64,000 bases of DNA from Pseudaminobacter sp040045035 (GTDB lineage: Bacteria; Pseudomonadota; Alphaproteobacteria; Rhizobiales; Rhizobiaceae). The position numbers and the translations under genes were made by a program. The stretch spans positions 348,807-412,806 of the forward strand of contig NZ_JBDZDS010000003.1 in the NCBI RefSeq assembly GCF_040045035.1, given 5' to 3'. Positions 52,658-61,676 of the stretch are shown here, piece after piece (position 1 is the stretch's first letter; every line of letters begins with the position of its first letter). Under the pieces are notes generated by a model. The model was not told where the DNA came from, ran no database searches, and saw only the letters and a program-made list of their open reading frames with translations.

Positions 52658-52674
52658 GTTCCATTATGTGGAAC
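52658..52674. promoter_or_regulatory. Probable IclR operator
   Basis: GTTCCA-TTATG-TGGAAC is a perfect 6-bp inverted repeat with a 5-bp spacer in the 192-bp region between the divergent operon and the iclR-type gene. The sequence style (GTTCCA/TGGAAC) fits IclR-family sites. Binding by the adjacent regulator is inferred. Confidence 0.6.
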
Positions 52675-52744
52675 TCAATTTGACTATTCAGAATTATTTG
52701 TTTAGCTTTGCGGCTTGTCAAGAGATCAGCCTGTCGGACCGAGA

Positions 52745-53530
52745 ATGACTGCAGCCAGCGAACATGCCGGGACCGGAACCCTCGGCAAGGCGATCGACGT
52801 GCTGGAGGCGGTGGCCGCCTCGCCCGAGCCGCTGCGCTTCACCGATCTCCTGAAGCTCGTCGACCAGCCGCGCGGCACGCTGCACCGGCAGATTTCCAAC
52901 CTGATCGAGGAAGGGCTGCTGTCGGTCCGGCGGGACAATTCCTACGAGCTCGGCCTGACGCTGCTGAAGCTCGCCTCGCGCGCCTGGTCTGGCAACCAGT
53001 TCCGCGCGATTGCCGAGCCGCATCTGAAACGCTTGCATGAGTTGACCGGCGAGACGGTGCATCTGGGCGTGCTCAGGGGCGTCGAGGTGATCTATCTCGA
53101 CAAGGTGGAGAGCCGGCAGGCGGTGCGCATGTATTCGCAGATCGGCAATGCCTCGCCGGTCTATTGCACTGGCGTGGGCAAGGCCGCGCTGTCGGCCCTG
53201 CCGGATGCGGAGCTGGAAAAGCGGCTTACTGCCATCGTCTTCAAGCGCCACACCGAAACCACGCTGCCGGACCTTGCCGCGCTGCGCGGCGAGATCGCCG
53301 AGATCCGGGCGACGGGCCTTGCTTTCGACCGGCAGGAGCACGAGGTCGGCATCCATTGCGTGGCCGCGCCCATCCATTCGCGCGACCGCGACTTCGTGGC
53401 GGGCGTTTCGGCGACCGCGCCGGCCTATCGCATCAGCATGGAACAGCTGACGGCCTGGGGGCCGCTGGTGAGGGAGACCGCCGCCGCGATCATGGAAGAC
53501 ATGGCCGCGCGGCTCGGCCCCAAGGCATAG
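52745..53530 (+). CDS. IclR family transcriptional regulator
   Basis: The 261-residue protein has an N-terminal winged helix (FTDLLKLVDQPRGTLHRQISNL) and a C-terminal IclR ligand domain (GVLRGVEVIYLDKVES, YCTGVGKAALSAL). It is divergent from the galactoside operon and upstream of its ATPase gene, so it probably controls both. I use the ATG at 52745; an in-frame TTG at 52715 has a poor ribosome site. The effector is likely a galactose-pathway intermediate, by inference. Confidence 0.92.
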   Translation: MTAASEHAGTGTLGKAIDVLEAVAASPEPLRFTDLLKLVDQPRGTLHRQISNLIEEGLLSVRRDNSYELGLTLLKLASRAWSGNQFRAIAEPHLKRLHELTGETVHLGVLRGVEVIYLDKVESRQAVRMYSQIGNASPVYCTGVGKAALSALPDAELEKRLTAIVFKRHTETTLPDLAALRGEIAEIRATGLAFDRQEHEVGIHCVAAPIHSRDRDFVAGVSATAPAYRISMEQLTAWGPLVRETAAAIMEDMAARLGPKA

Positions 53531-53566
53531 CAGGGAAAACAGGACAAAAGACCGGAGGGAGGAACC

Positions 53567-54652
53567 ATGGCCGGTTTGGAACTCAAGGGCGTCAAAAAAT
53601 CCTTCGGCAATGTCGATGTCATCCATGGCGTCGACCTCGATGTGGCGAGCGGCGAATTCGTCGTCTTCGTCGGGCCATCCGGCTGCGGGAAATCGACCCT
53701 GCTCAGGCTCGTCGCGGGGCTGGAGGACGCCAGCGCTGGCGGGATCGCCATCGGCGGCCGCGACGTGACACGCGTGGATGCCGCCGATCGGGGTGTCGCC
53801 ATGGTGTTCCAGTCCTATGCGCTCTACCCGCATATGACGGTGGAGGAAAACATGGGTTTTGGCCTGCGCATGACCGGCACCGACCGGAAAGTCGTCGCCG
53901 AGCGCGTGGCCAAGGCGGCAAACATCCTGCACCTGCAGGAGCTTCTGAAACGCAAGCCCAAGCAGCTTTCCGGCGGTCAGCGTCAACGCGTTGCCATCGG
54001 CCGCGCCATCGTGCGCGAGCCGAAGGTCTTCCTGTTCGACGAGCCGCTTTCGAACCTCGATGCGGAACTGCGCGTGCAGATGCGGCTGGAGATCGCCAAG
54101 CTGCACAAGAGCCTGGGCGCCACCATGATCTACGTCACCCACGACCAGGTCGAGGCGATGACGCTGGCCGACAAGATCGTGGTGCTGCGCGCCGGCCGGG
54201 TCGAGCAGATCGGCACGCCGCTGGAACTCTACGACAATCCCGACAACCTGTTCGTCGCCGGCTTCATCGGCTCGCCCAAGATGAATCTTCTTAAGGCTCG
54301 GCTCGTGGGTGCCAGTGACGGCGTCGCCACCCTCGCGCTGCCCGAATTCGACAACACGCAGGTGCCGATAAGATTATCGGGCAAGCGGCCAGAGGCCGGG
54401 CAGGAACTGCTGCTCGGCATACGCCCCGAGCATTTCGAGCCCGGCGGCGCGATAAGGATTCGCACGCAGATCGACGTCGTCGAGGATCTTGGCGGGGTTT
54501 CCTACGCCTATTCGCGCTCGTCCGGCGAAGCGCCGCTGGTCATAGAGCAGAAGAATGTGCGAGGCCTGCGCGAAGACACGATGCTGGACACCGGCTTCGA
54601 CCCGGCCCGCGCCTTCCTGTTCGATGCTGGAAGCGGAACGCGCTTGCGCTGA
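53567..54652 (+). CDS. ABC sugar transporter ATP-binding protein (UgpC/MsmK-like)
   Basis: A 361-residue CUT1 ATPase with Walker A GPSGCGKST, signature LSGGQRQRVAIGRAI, Walker B VFLFDEPLSNLDAE and switch YVTHDQVEAM, followed by the C-terminal regulatory OB domain (LLGIRPEHFE). It lies 36 bp after the IclR gene, with GGAGGA before the ATG, and powers the permeases on the other strand. Confidence 0.94.
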   Translation: MAGLELKGVKKSFGNVDVIHGVDLDVASGEFVVFVGPSGCGKSTLLRLVAGLEDASAGGIAIGGRDVTRVDAADRGVAMVFQSYALYPHMTVEENMGFGLRMTGTDRKVVAERVAKAANILHLQELLKRKPKQLSGGQRQRVAIGRAIVREPKVFLFDEPLSNLDAELRVQMRLEIAKLHKSLGATMIYVTHDQVEAMTLADKIVVLRAGRVEQIGTPLELYDNPDNLFVAGFIGSPKMNLLKARLVGASDGVATLALPEFDNTQVPIRLSGKRPEAGQELLLGIRPEHFEPGGAIRIRTQIDVVEDLGGVSYAYSRSSGEAPLVIEQKNVRGLREDTMLDTGFDPARAFLFDAGSGTRLR

Positions 54653-54668
54653 TGGCTAAGGATCGAAT

Positions 54669-56018
54669 TCAGATGGCTTTCACCCGCGAGGCGCCGCGAA
54701 AGGAGTCGCGCAGATAGCCGAGCGTGGCATCGGCATCGGCCGGCTTGCCGAACAGGTAGCCCTGCCCGCCCGCGCAACCGAATTCGATGAGCCGCTTGGC
54801 CTGCGCCTCCTCCTCGATGCCTTCGGCCACGACGTCCATGCCCAGCCCCTCGCACATGGCGAGGATCGCCCGGATGATGTGTTCAGACGGCCGGTCCTCC
54901 AGAATGGAGGAGACGAAGGCGCGGTCGATCTTGAGCTTGTCGAACTGGAATTCGCGCAGGCGCCCGAGCGACGACTGACCGGTGCCGAAATCGTCGAGCG
55001 ACACGCGGATGCCGCAGCGTCGTAGATCGTTGACGATCTTCTCGGCCGAGACCGGATCGGTCATCAGGCCGGTTTCGGTGATCTCGATCTCGAGCCGGCG
55101 CGGATCGAAGCCGGTGCGCTTGAGGATCGCGAGAATGTGCAGGCCGGTGTTCTGGTCGACGAGTTGCGACGGCGACAGGTTGAACGACAGGAACAGGTCC
55201 TGCGGCCAGCTGCGAGCGGCCTCCGTGGCCTTGCGCAGCACCAGTTGCGACAGCGGGCCGATGATGCCGCGCTCCTCGGCGATGGGGATGAACACCGCCG
55301 GCGACACGAAGCCGAGATCGGGATCGGTCCAGCGCGCCAGCGTCTCGAAGCCGATGGTGCGCCGCGTCTTGAGATCGACGATCGGCTGGAAATGCGGTTC
55401 CACCTCGCCCGCCGACACCGCGCGCCGCAGGGCCTGCTCGATGCGGGTGACGCGCTTTGCCGCCTCCTCCATTTCGCGCGTGTAGACCACGACGCGACCG
55501 CGGCCCGAGCGCTTGGCCTGGTAGAGCGCTGTCTCGGCCTTGTTGAGCAAGATCTCGGTGGTTTCGTCGCCCGAATAGAACAGCGAGCAGCCGACCGAGG
55601 CGGAAAGACGCGCGGTGCGCTCGCCGACGTCATAGGGCGCCGACAGGATCTCGATGAGCATCTTCGCCTTTTCGGAAGCCACCTCCTCCGAGAACACCAT
55701 CGGATAGAGGAAGGCGAATTCGTCGGCGCCGATGCGGGTGACCGTGGCCTGCCCTTCCATCGCCGCGCGCAGCCGCATGCCGACCTGGATGAGGATGTCG
55801 TCGCCGGCGCTGTGACCGAACAGGTCGTTGATCGGCTTGAAGCCGTCGAGATCCAGAATGCCGATCGCGAAGGGCGCGGGGTCCTCGGCGCGATCGCTGA
55901 TCAGGCGATCGACCTTGTCGAAGAAACGTCGATGATTGCCAAGCCCGGTAAGCGGGTCGGTAAAGGCAAGGTCGTTGCCCTCTCTCGTTGACCTTCCGGT
56001 GCGGTATGGCGGCTGCAT
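54669..56018 (-). CDS. GGDEF-EAL protein with altered signature motifs
   Basis: The 449-residue protein has a GGDEF domain (about 15-180) and an EAL domain (about 195-440), with no N-terminal sensor or membrane helices. The cyclase motif reads GADEF (97-101) and the phosphodiesterase signature reads ETL rather than EAL (225-227). Other EAL residues are kept: NLSPSQL, EIEITETG, LDDFGTG and KIDRAF. Phosphodiesterase activity is possible. GADEF may be active or may only bind GTP. The start is taken as the ATG at 56018; a GTG at 56096 would add 26 residues. Confidence 0.87.
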   Translation of the reverse strand: MQPPYRTGRSTREGNDLAFTDPLTGLGNHRRFFDKVDRLISDRAEDPAPFAIGILDLDGFKPINDLFGHSAGDDILIQVGMRLRAAMEGQATVTRIGADEFAFLYPMVFSEEVASEKAKMLIEILSAPYDVGERTARLSASVGCSLFYSGDETTEILLNKAETALYQAKRSGRGRVVVYTREMEEAAKRVTRIEQALRRAVSAGEVEPHFQPIVDLKTRRTIGFETLARWTDPDLGFVSPAVFIPIAEERGIIGPLSQLVLRKATEAARSWPQDLFLSFNLSPSQLVDQNTGLHILAILKRTGFDPRRLEIEITETGLMTDPVSAEKIVNDLRRCGIRVSLDDFGTGQSSLGRLREFQFDKLKIDRAFVSSILEDRPSEHIIRAILAMCEGLGMDVVAEGIEEEAQAKRLIEFGCAGGQGYLFGKPADADATLGYLRDSFRGASRVKAI

Positions 56019-56166
56019 AATAATTCCCGTCGTTCCCCTGGCAATTCTTCGGACAGTTTCAGAAAACCGTTTAGGAAAGGTATCGAGAGGCGACACTTTT
56101 CCGGCAAAGAAACCTGACCGAAATCGAGGCGAACAAAAACCGCGCGCCGGCAGCGGCCAGACGACC

Positions 56167-57972
56167 TCAGGAGCGAGGCCGGACCCGGTAGAGTTCGAGC
56201 GGCTGACCGGCAGTTTCGGGCAGCACTTCGAGCCATTCCGGCACCGCGCCGCGCATCATCGCGGCCAGCAGCCCGTCGGGAGCACGTTCGGAGAGAAACT
56301 GGCTTTCGGGATTGCCCCTGCAGAAGACCACGAGGCCGACGCCATGTTCCCGCACGATCCGCTCGGCCTCGGCGGGCCGCCCCATGAGCGCATCGAGCGC
56401 CAGCAGGTTGCCGGCGATATTGCGGTGATAGGGCCCGGCGAAGACCCGGTGCCCGCTATAGGCCAGGATCGGCGAGCCGAGATTGGAACTGGCCAGAACC
56501 ATGGTGGCCGGCTGGGCCGCAAGCGTGGGATAGTCCGCAGCGGCGGTGCAGGATGTCGCCTGGGCCAGCACATTCTGCCGCGTCACCGCCTCGTCCTCCA
56601 GTGCCAGCGACGCCGCGGCCGCCGCACCCGTCCAGCTAGCGTTGAGCGACAGGAGCCATGCGGCCACCATCCCCGCGGAGGCCCTGCCCGACGGATTGGT
56701 CGCGGCGCGCTGGCGCCACTCGCCGACCCAGGCCGAAAGCGGAACCACCGCGAAGGCGATCGAGAAGGTCGATCCCCGCACCTGCCAGACGCTGACGGCA
56801 AAGGCCGTGAGCAGCGCCGCTCCGATCAGGACGTCCTGGCGGCGCCAGCCGGAGCGCCGCAGGCGATGAGCCAAAAGGATGATCGCCAGCAGCGGCGTTA
56901 CGTAGCGCGCGACCACCACTTCCGGCTCCCGCACCATCAGCTGGAACAGCGACCGCGCCTCGGAGACCTGGTCGAGCCAGTCTGCCTTGAGGCGCGGGTC
57001 GAGCCCGGCGTAGGGAGAAGCCAGGCACTGCGGGAAGGCCCAGGCGACGACCAGAACACAGGCGGCACCAAGCAGACCGAGCGACAGCAGGCGCCTGGCA
57101 GGCGTGCTGGCGGCAAAGCGGACGGAGACGACGAGCGCCAGCCCCAGTCCGGCCAGCGCGGCGAGCGCGAACTGGGTCAGCGAAAAGGCGTCGCACTGCG
57201 CCTGCCCCCACTCCGAACCCGGGACCGTGGCGAAGAACACCAGGGCCGACACGCCCGCGAACCCCAGACCGAAATCCCTCGCGGCCTTGCCCTCTTCGGC
57301 GCCGCGCAAGATGAACAGGCCCGCCACGCACAGGCCCAGCGTGGCGACATAAGGCGCAGTCTCCATGCCCACGGCCAGCATCAGCGCCGAGCACACGCCA
57401 GCAAGGCCCGCGGCGAGGCGGTGCTGCGGCGCCTCAAGAAGCGCATAGAGGGCAGCCGAGGCGAGCATGAGCTGGATATTGTGATGGTCGAGCACGCCCG
57501 GCAGGAAAACGCCTATGAAATGCAGCGCCGCCGCCCCGACGACCGCTGCCGGCAAGACCGCCCGGTCGCCGTCGAACAGCCGTGCCATGCGCAGGATGAA
57601 GAACAAAGTGAGGCAGAATAGCAGCGCAGGCCAGAGGATCTGCGCGACGATTTCGCCCGTCGCCATGCTGCCGGTGACGGCCGCCACGACGAGCACGATG
57701 CCCGCAAGCGGCGCATCCACCAGGCGCGACCAGTGCATGACGAAGCCGCCCTCCGGCCCCATGCGGTACTGATGCAGGTCGAACCAGCCCTGGCCGCCGA
57801 TCAGGTCGCGGATTTCGACAAGCCGCAGCAAGCTGTCGTTGTCGCCGCCGAAATCCCACAGCGTCTTGAAGCCGCTGAACACCTGCAGGGCGAGAACGAG
57901 CAGCGTAGCGGCGACAGCCAGCAAAGCGTCGCTCCGTAGCGCCGAAATACTCATGCGATTTCCCACGACCAT
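56167..57972 (-). CDS. Polytopic membrane protein, probable GT-C fold glycosyltransferase
   Basis: A 601-residue protein with about 12 predicted helices. I do not recognise a named family, but the early luminal segment GDNDSLLRLVEIRDL followed by MHWSRLVDAP, and the later LPGVLDHHNIQ, resemble the acidic motif and the HH loop of STT3/PglB-like GT-C enzymes. The C-terminal soluble part (about 470-601) may be the acceptor-binding domain. It diverges from a GT2-GtrA gene pair over 119 bp, which fits a three-part glycosylation system. An ATG at 57954 is an alternative start. Confidence 0.7.
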   Translation of the reverse strand: MVVGNRMSISALRSDALLAVAATLLVLALQVFSGFKTLWDFGGDNDSLLRLVEIRDLIGGQGWFDLHQYRMGPEGGFVMHWSRLVDAPLAGIVLVVAAVTGSMATGEIVAQILWPALLFCLTLFFILRMARLFDGDRAVLPAAVVGAAALHFIGVFLPGVLDHHNIQLMLASAALYALLEAPQHRLAAGLAGVCSALMLAVGMETAPYVATLGLCVAGLFILRGAEEGKAARDFGLGFAGVSALVFFATVPGSEWGQAQCDAFSLTQFALAALAGLGLALVVSVRFAASTPARRLLSLGLLGAACVLVVAWAFPQCLASPYAGLDPRLKADWLDQVSEARSLFQLMVREPEVVVARYVTPLLAIILLAHRLRRSGWRRQDVLIGAALLTAFAVSVWQVRGSTFSIAFAVVPLSAWVGEWRQRAATNPSGRASAGMVAAWLLSLNASWTGAAAAASLALEDEAVTRQNVLAQATSCTAAADYPTLAAQPATMVLASSNLGSPILAYSGHRVFAGPYHRNIAGNLLALDALMGRPAEAERIVREHGVGLVVFCRGNPESQFLSERAPDGLLAAMMRGAVPEWLEVLPETAGQPLELYRVRPRS

Positions 57973-58091
57973 TGCTTCGTCCCCGAACGAACTGGCGGCG
58001 ATTGCTTAAACCTAGCCTTAACAGCTTCAAGAAATAGTAAAGCGCCGGCCGAAAGGACCGCCGGAGCCGAGCCCGAACTGCGGAGACAGCA

Positions 58092-59102
58092 ATGTCACAT
58101 AGCCTGCCGGACGACCTCGCCATTGCCGTATTGCTTCCGTGCTACAACGAGGAGCTGACGATCGCCGACGTGGTGCGCCGCTTTCGCGAGACGCTGCCCG
58201 CAGCCACGATCTATGTCTACGACAACAATTCCAGCGACCTGACCGCGCTGAAGGCACGAGCCGCCGGCGCGATCGTGGTGCGCGAACCGCGGCAGGGCAA
58301 GGGCAACGTCGTGCGCCGCATGTTCGCCGACATCGACGCCGACATCTATCTGATGGCCGACGGCGACGGCACCTACGCGCCCGAGGACGCGCCACAGCTC
58401 ATCAACACGCTGCTGACCGAGCGCTCCGACATGGTGGTCGGAACGCGGCGCGGCGTCACCGACGATGCCGGGCGGGCAGGCCATGCTTTCGGCAACCGGC
58501 TCTTCAACAACCTCTACAAGCGCCTCTTCGGCCACGACTTCACCGACATATTTTCGGGCTACCGCGCCTTCACGCGGCGTTTCGTCAAAAGCTTTCCGGC
58601 GGTTTCCGGAGGCTTCGAGATCGAGACGGAAATGTCGGTGCACGCCTCGCAGCTCAAGCTGCCGGTCAGCGAGATCGCGCTGGATTACGGCCGCCGGCCG
58701 GAGGGCTCGACCTCGAAACTGTCGACCTACAGGGACGGTGCAAAAATCCTCTGGATGTTCGCCATGCTGATGAAGGAAACGCAGCCGCTGCGCTTCTTCG
58801 GCGCGTTCTCCGGCCTCTTCCTGACCGCTGGCCTCGTCCTGATGGCGCCGGTGCTGGTCGAATATTTCCAGACCGGCCTCGTTCCCCGCCTACCGACCTG
58901 GGTGCTGTCGGTAGCGCTCGTGCTGCAGTCCATGCTGATGGCAGTGGCCGGGCTGATCCTGGACTCGGTGTCGCGCGGGCGGGCCGAGCAGAAACGGATT
59001 TTCTATCTCGGCATGACTTCGATGCGGGCTACGGCGCGCGCCACCCGGCTGACGGCGCCGGAGGCCTCGCCCTCGTCACGCAAAGCCGCAAGAGCGGCAT
59101 GA
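58092..59102 (+). CDS. GT2 glycosyltransferase, polyprenyl-phosphate type
   Basis: A 336-residue protein: a GT2 domain (1-225) with LLPCYNEELTI, DNNSSDLT and the metal motif in LMADGDGTY, then two C-terminal helices (about 235-300). This layout fits GtrB/DPM-type enzymes that load a sugar onto polyprenyl phosphate on the cytoplasmic side. The sugar is unknown. The last bases overlap the gtrA-like gene (ATGA). Confidence 0.9.
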   Translation: MSHSLPDDLAIAVLLPCYNEELTIADVVRRFRETLPAATIYVYDNNSSDLTALKARAAGAIVVREPRQGKGNVVRRMFADIDADIYLMADGDGTYAPEDAPQLINTLLTERSDMVVGTRRGVTDDAGRAGHAFGNRLFNNLYKRLFGHDFTDIFSGYRAFTRRFVKSFPAVSGGFEIETEMSVHASQLKLPVSEIALDYGRRPEGSTSKLSTYRDGAKILWMFAMLMKETQPLRFFGAFSGLFLTAGLVLMAPVLVEYFQTGLVPRLPTWVLSVALVLQSMLMAVAGLILDSVSRGRAEQKRIFYLGMTSMRATARATRLTAPEASPSSRKAARAA

Positions 59103-59473
59103 GGCGGGTCGCCAGCTTCGCGTTTGCCGGCGGGGTCGGCTTCCTGGCCGATGGCGGGGCACTCGCCCTGCTGCTTGCGACCACGGCGCTCGGTCCTTTT
59201 GCGGCGCGCCTGGTCTCGATCGGCTTCGCCCTGACCGTCACCTGGCTTCTCAACCGGCATCTCACCTTCGGGCCGAGCGGCCGCCACATCGCCGCGGAAG
59301 GCGCACGCTATGGCGGGGTCGGCATCGCCACCAGCCTGGTCAATTATCTGGCCTATTCGCTCGTCATGCTCGCCCTGCCGGCAACGCTGCCGCTGGCGGC
59401 ACTCGCTGCCGCCTCCCTCCTGGCCATGACGCTGTCTTTCGTGGGCTATTCACGGCTCGTCTTCGACCGATGA
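59099..59473 (+). CDS. GtrA family membrane protein
   Basis: A 124-residue protein with four hydrophobic helices, starting MRRVASFAFAGGVGFLADGG and holding the conserved LVSIGFALTVTWLLNRHLTF of GtrA. GtrA proteins are thought to flip polyprenyl-phosphate sugars across the inner membrane. Its ATG overlaps the stop of the GT2 gene, so the two are translationally coupled and probably act in sequence. Confidence 0.88.
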   Translation: MRRVASFAFAGGVGFLADGGALALLLATTALGPFAARLVSIGFALTVTWLLNRHLTFGPSGRHIAAEGARYGGVGIATSLVNYLAYSLVMLALPATLPLAALAAASLLAMTLSFVGYSRLVFDR

Positions 59474-59577
59474 ATTCTTGGCGGTCCCGGACACCGGCCG
59501 GGATTGGCAGAGGGCTTCGCAGCCTATACATGCGCTGATGAAAGCGCCCCTCAAGCCTTTGCCGCCGGAGACACCGC

Positions 59578-60525
59578 ATGCCGCTTAACATCGCCATCCA
59601 GATGGACCACATCGCCACGATCTCGATCGCCGGCGACACCTCCTTTGCGCTCGCCCTGGAGGCACAGCGGCGCGGCCACCGTCTGTTCCACTACACGCCC
59701 GACAAGCTGTCGATGATCGGCGGCAAGGTGTTCGCGCGCATGGAGGAACTGCAGGTGCGCGACGAGAAGGGAAATTATTTTTCCCTCGGCGAGTCGGTGC
59801 GCACCGATCTGACCGAGATGGACGTGGTGCTGCTGCGGCAGGACCCGCCCTTCGACATGAACTACATCACCACCACGCACATTCTCGAGCGCATCCACCC
59901 CAGGACGCTGGTGGTCAACGACCCGGCATGGGTGCGCAACAGCCCGGAAAAGATTTTTGTCACCGAGTTCCCGGAACTGATGCCGGAAACGCTGATCACC
60001 AAGGACCCGCAGGAGGTCGCGGCCTTCCGGCGCGAATATGGCGACATCATCGTCAAGCCGCTCTACGGCAATGGCGGCGCCGGCATCTTCCACCTGCACG
60101 AGGCCGACCGCAACCTGGCCGCGCTGCTTGAAATGTTCGGCCAGATGTTCCGCGAGCCCTTCATCGTCCAGCGCTACCTCAAGGAAGTGCGCAAGGGCGA
60201 CAAGCGCATCATCCTGATCGACGGCGAGCCGGCGGGCGCCATCAACCGCGTGCCGGCCGACCACGATTCCCGCTCCAACATGCATGTCGGCGGACGGGCC
60301 GAGAAGACCGAGCTGACCGAGCGCGAGCGCGAGATCTGCGCCCGCATCGGCCCCTCGCTCAGGGAACGCGGCTTCATCCTCGTCGGCATCGACGTGATCG
60401 GCGACTATCTCACCGAGATCAACGTGACCTCGCCCACCGGCGTGCGCGAGGTGAAGCGTTTTGGAGGCGCCGACATCGCTTCGCTGTTCTGGGACGTGGT
60501 GGAAGACAAGCGCCGCAACCGCTGA
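59578..60525 (+). CDS. gshB: Glutathione synthetase
   Basis: GshB joins gamma-glutamylcysteine and glycine using ATP. The 315-residue protein has the N-terminal substrate fold (IAIQMDHIATI), RQDPPFDMNYI, and the ATP-grasp pieces IIVKPLYGNGGAGIF and GIDVIGDYLTEINVTSPTG. The length is standard. It is followed by comM, also a normal rhizobial neighbour. Confidence 0.97.
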   Translation: MPLNIAIQMDHIATISIAGDTSFALALEAQRRGHRLFHYTPDKLSMIGGKVFARMEELQVRDEKGNYFSLGESVRTDLTEMDVVLLRQDPPFDMNYITTTHILERIHPRTLVVNDPAWVRNSPEKIFVTEFPELMPETLITKDPQEVAAFRREYGDIIVKPLYGNGGAGIFHLHEADRNLAALLEMFGQMFREPFIVQRYLKEVRKGDKRIILIDGEPAGAINRVPADHDSRSNMHVGGRAEKTELTEREREICARIGPSLRERGFILVGIDVIGDYLTEINVTSPTGVREVKRFGGADIASLFWDVVEDKRRNR

Positions 60526-60781
60526 CGCCGGCGGGCGGATGTTCCGCCCGCGCAACCGGCCGCAACCGGGCTGCAATCTGCACGGCGCGTTTGTTCCCGT
60601 CTTGTTCTTGATTTGCCTTTAAATCTGTGGTTGTCTGACGTAACGTCACAGATCAGCCGGGCATTGCAGCGCCGGCGCCCGGCCGGACGCGCGCGACGCT
60701 GCCATGCTTGGAACCCGGGAATGAACCGGTCCCGGAGGCATGCGAAAGGGGCAAGTCCGGCAGGCGCGTTTGGGGGGCGGC

Positions 60782-61063
60782 ATGGTTTCGCGCGTGCGCA
60801 CGGTTGCGTTCCAGGGCATCGAGGCGGTTCCCGTCGACGTGCAGGTGATGATCGCGCCCGGCAAGATGGGCATGCACATCGTCGGTCTGCCCGACAAGGC
60901 GGTCGCCGAAAGCCGCGAGCGGGTGCAGGCGGCTCTCCACGCCTCCGGCCTGTCGATGCCGCCCAAGAAGGTCACCGTCAACCTGGCGCCGGCGGACCTG
61001 CCCAAGGAAGGAATCTCTCTGCCATATTCCGAAGTGTATCCCACCTATAATACACTGATATAA
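60782..61063 (+). pseudogene. comM: comM (YifB, Mg-chelatase-like AAA ATPase), truncated by insertion
   Basis: The frame encodes the normal ComM N-terminus (VRTVAFQGIEAVPVDVQV, GLPDKAVAESRERVQAAL, VTVNLAPADLPKEG) for about 76 residues. It then departs into ISLPYSEVYPTYNTLI and a stop. In ComM the next residues should be a conserved S(H/Y)(F/Y)DLPIALG segment and then the AAA domain of about 400 residues, all absent from the window. The break at about 61009-61012 looks like an insertion point. The ATG at 60782 is used. An N-terminal fragment is unlikely to function. Confidence 0.85.
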
Positions 61064-61676
61064 AAGGCCAATCCGGCTGTTACGGACAGGATATTGATAT
61101 CCTTTTCGCCGATGCCCAAGGCGTGGTCCGTTCATAGTTGCGCGGATCGAAGACACTTCATTTCTAGTCCGCTCGATGCGCAAGTCGCGCCATGTGAAGC
61201 AGTGAAGCCATAGCCTCGATTCGAGCACATCGAAATCGAGCCTAGTTGTTCGGCGCTAGCTGTGCGTCAGGGGGCGGACGGGCTGCCCAGCCACCCGGCG
61301 CATCGATAATGTAATTTGCACCGCAGACGCGACATTACCCTTCTCAAACTCAATCCTCATCGCCGAGTGCCGCGAGCTGCTCCGGTCGTCATATTCCGCG
61401 GATTTATCCACAAGGATGGCGGATGATAAAGAATAAGTTATGCCATGTTTGCATCACGACACGAATCACATATTATCCATACACTACATATCGATCATTT
61501 CTGAACACCATATTGGAGTCTACATTTATTTGAGTACATGTGCTTCTTTTGGATTTATAATATTACATAATATGTTTCTTTTTTAACTTCGGAGTCTTGA
61601 ATTAACACTTCTATATTGGCATTTCCGCCAACGGCATGGAAAACTAATTCAAGACACCGACGTGGTTCGGGGTCAA
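61064..61676. other. AT-rich foreign-looking DNA right of the comM break
   Basis: No gene is seen. Base use by eye changes sharply after the comM break, and the stretch 61430-61640 is strongly AT-rich, unlike any other part of the window. It includes A/T-only runs near 61550-61590. It probably carries the promoter of the following gene. I could not define a terminal inverted repeat. Confidence 0.6.
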
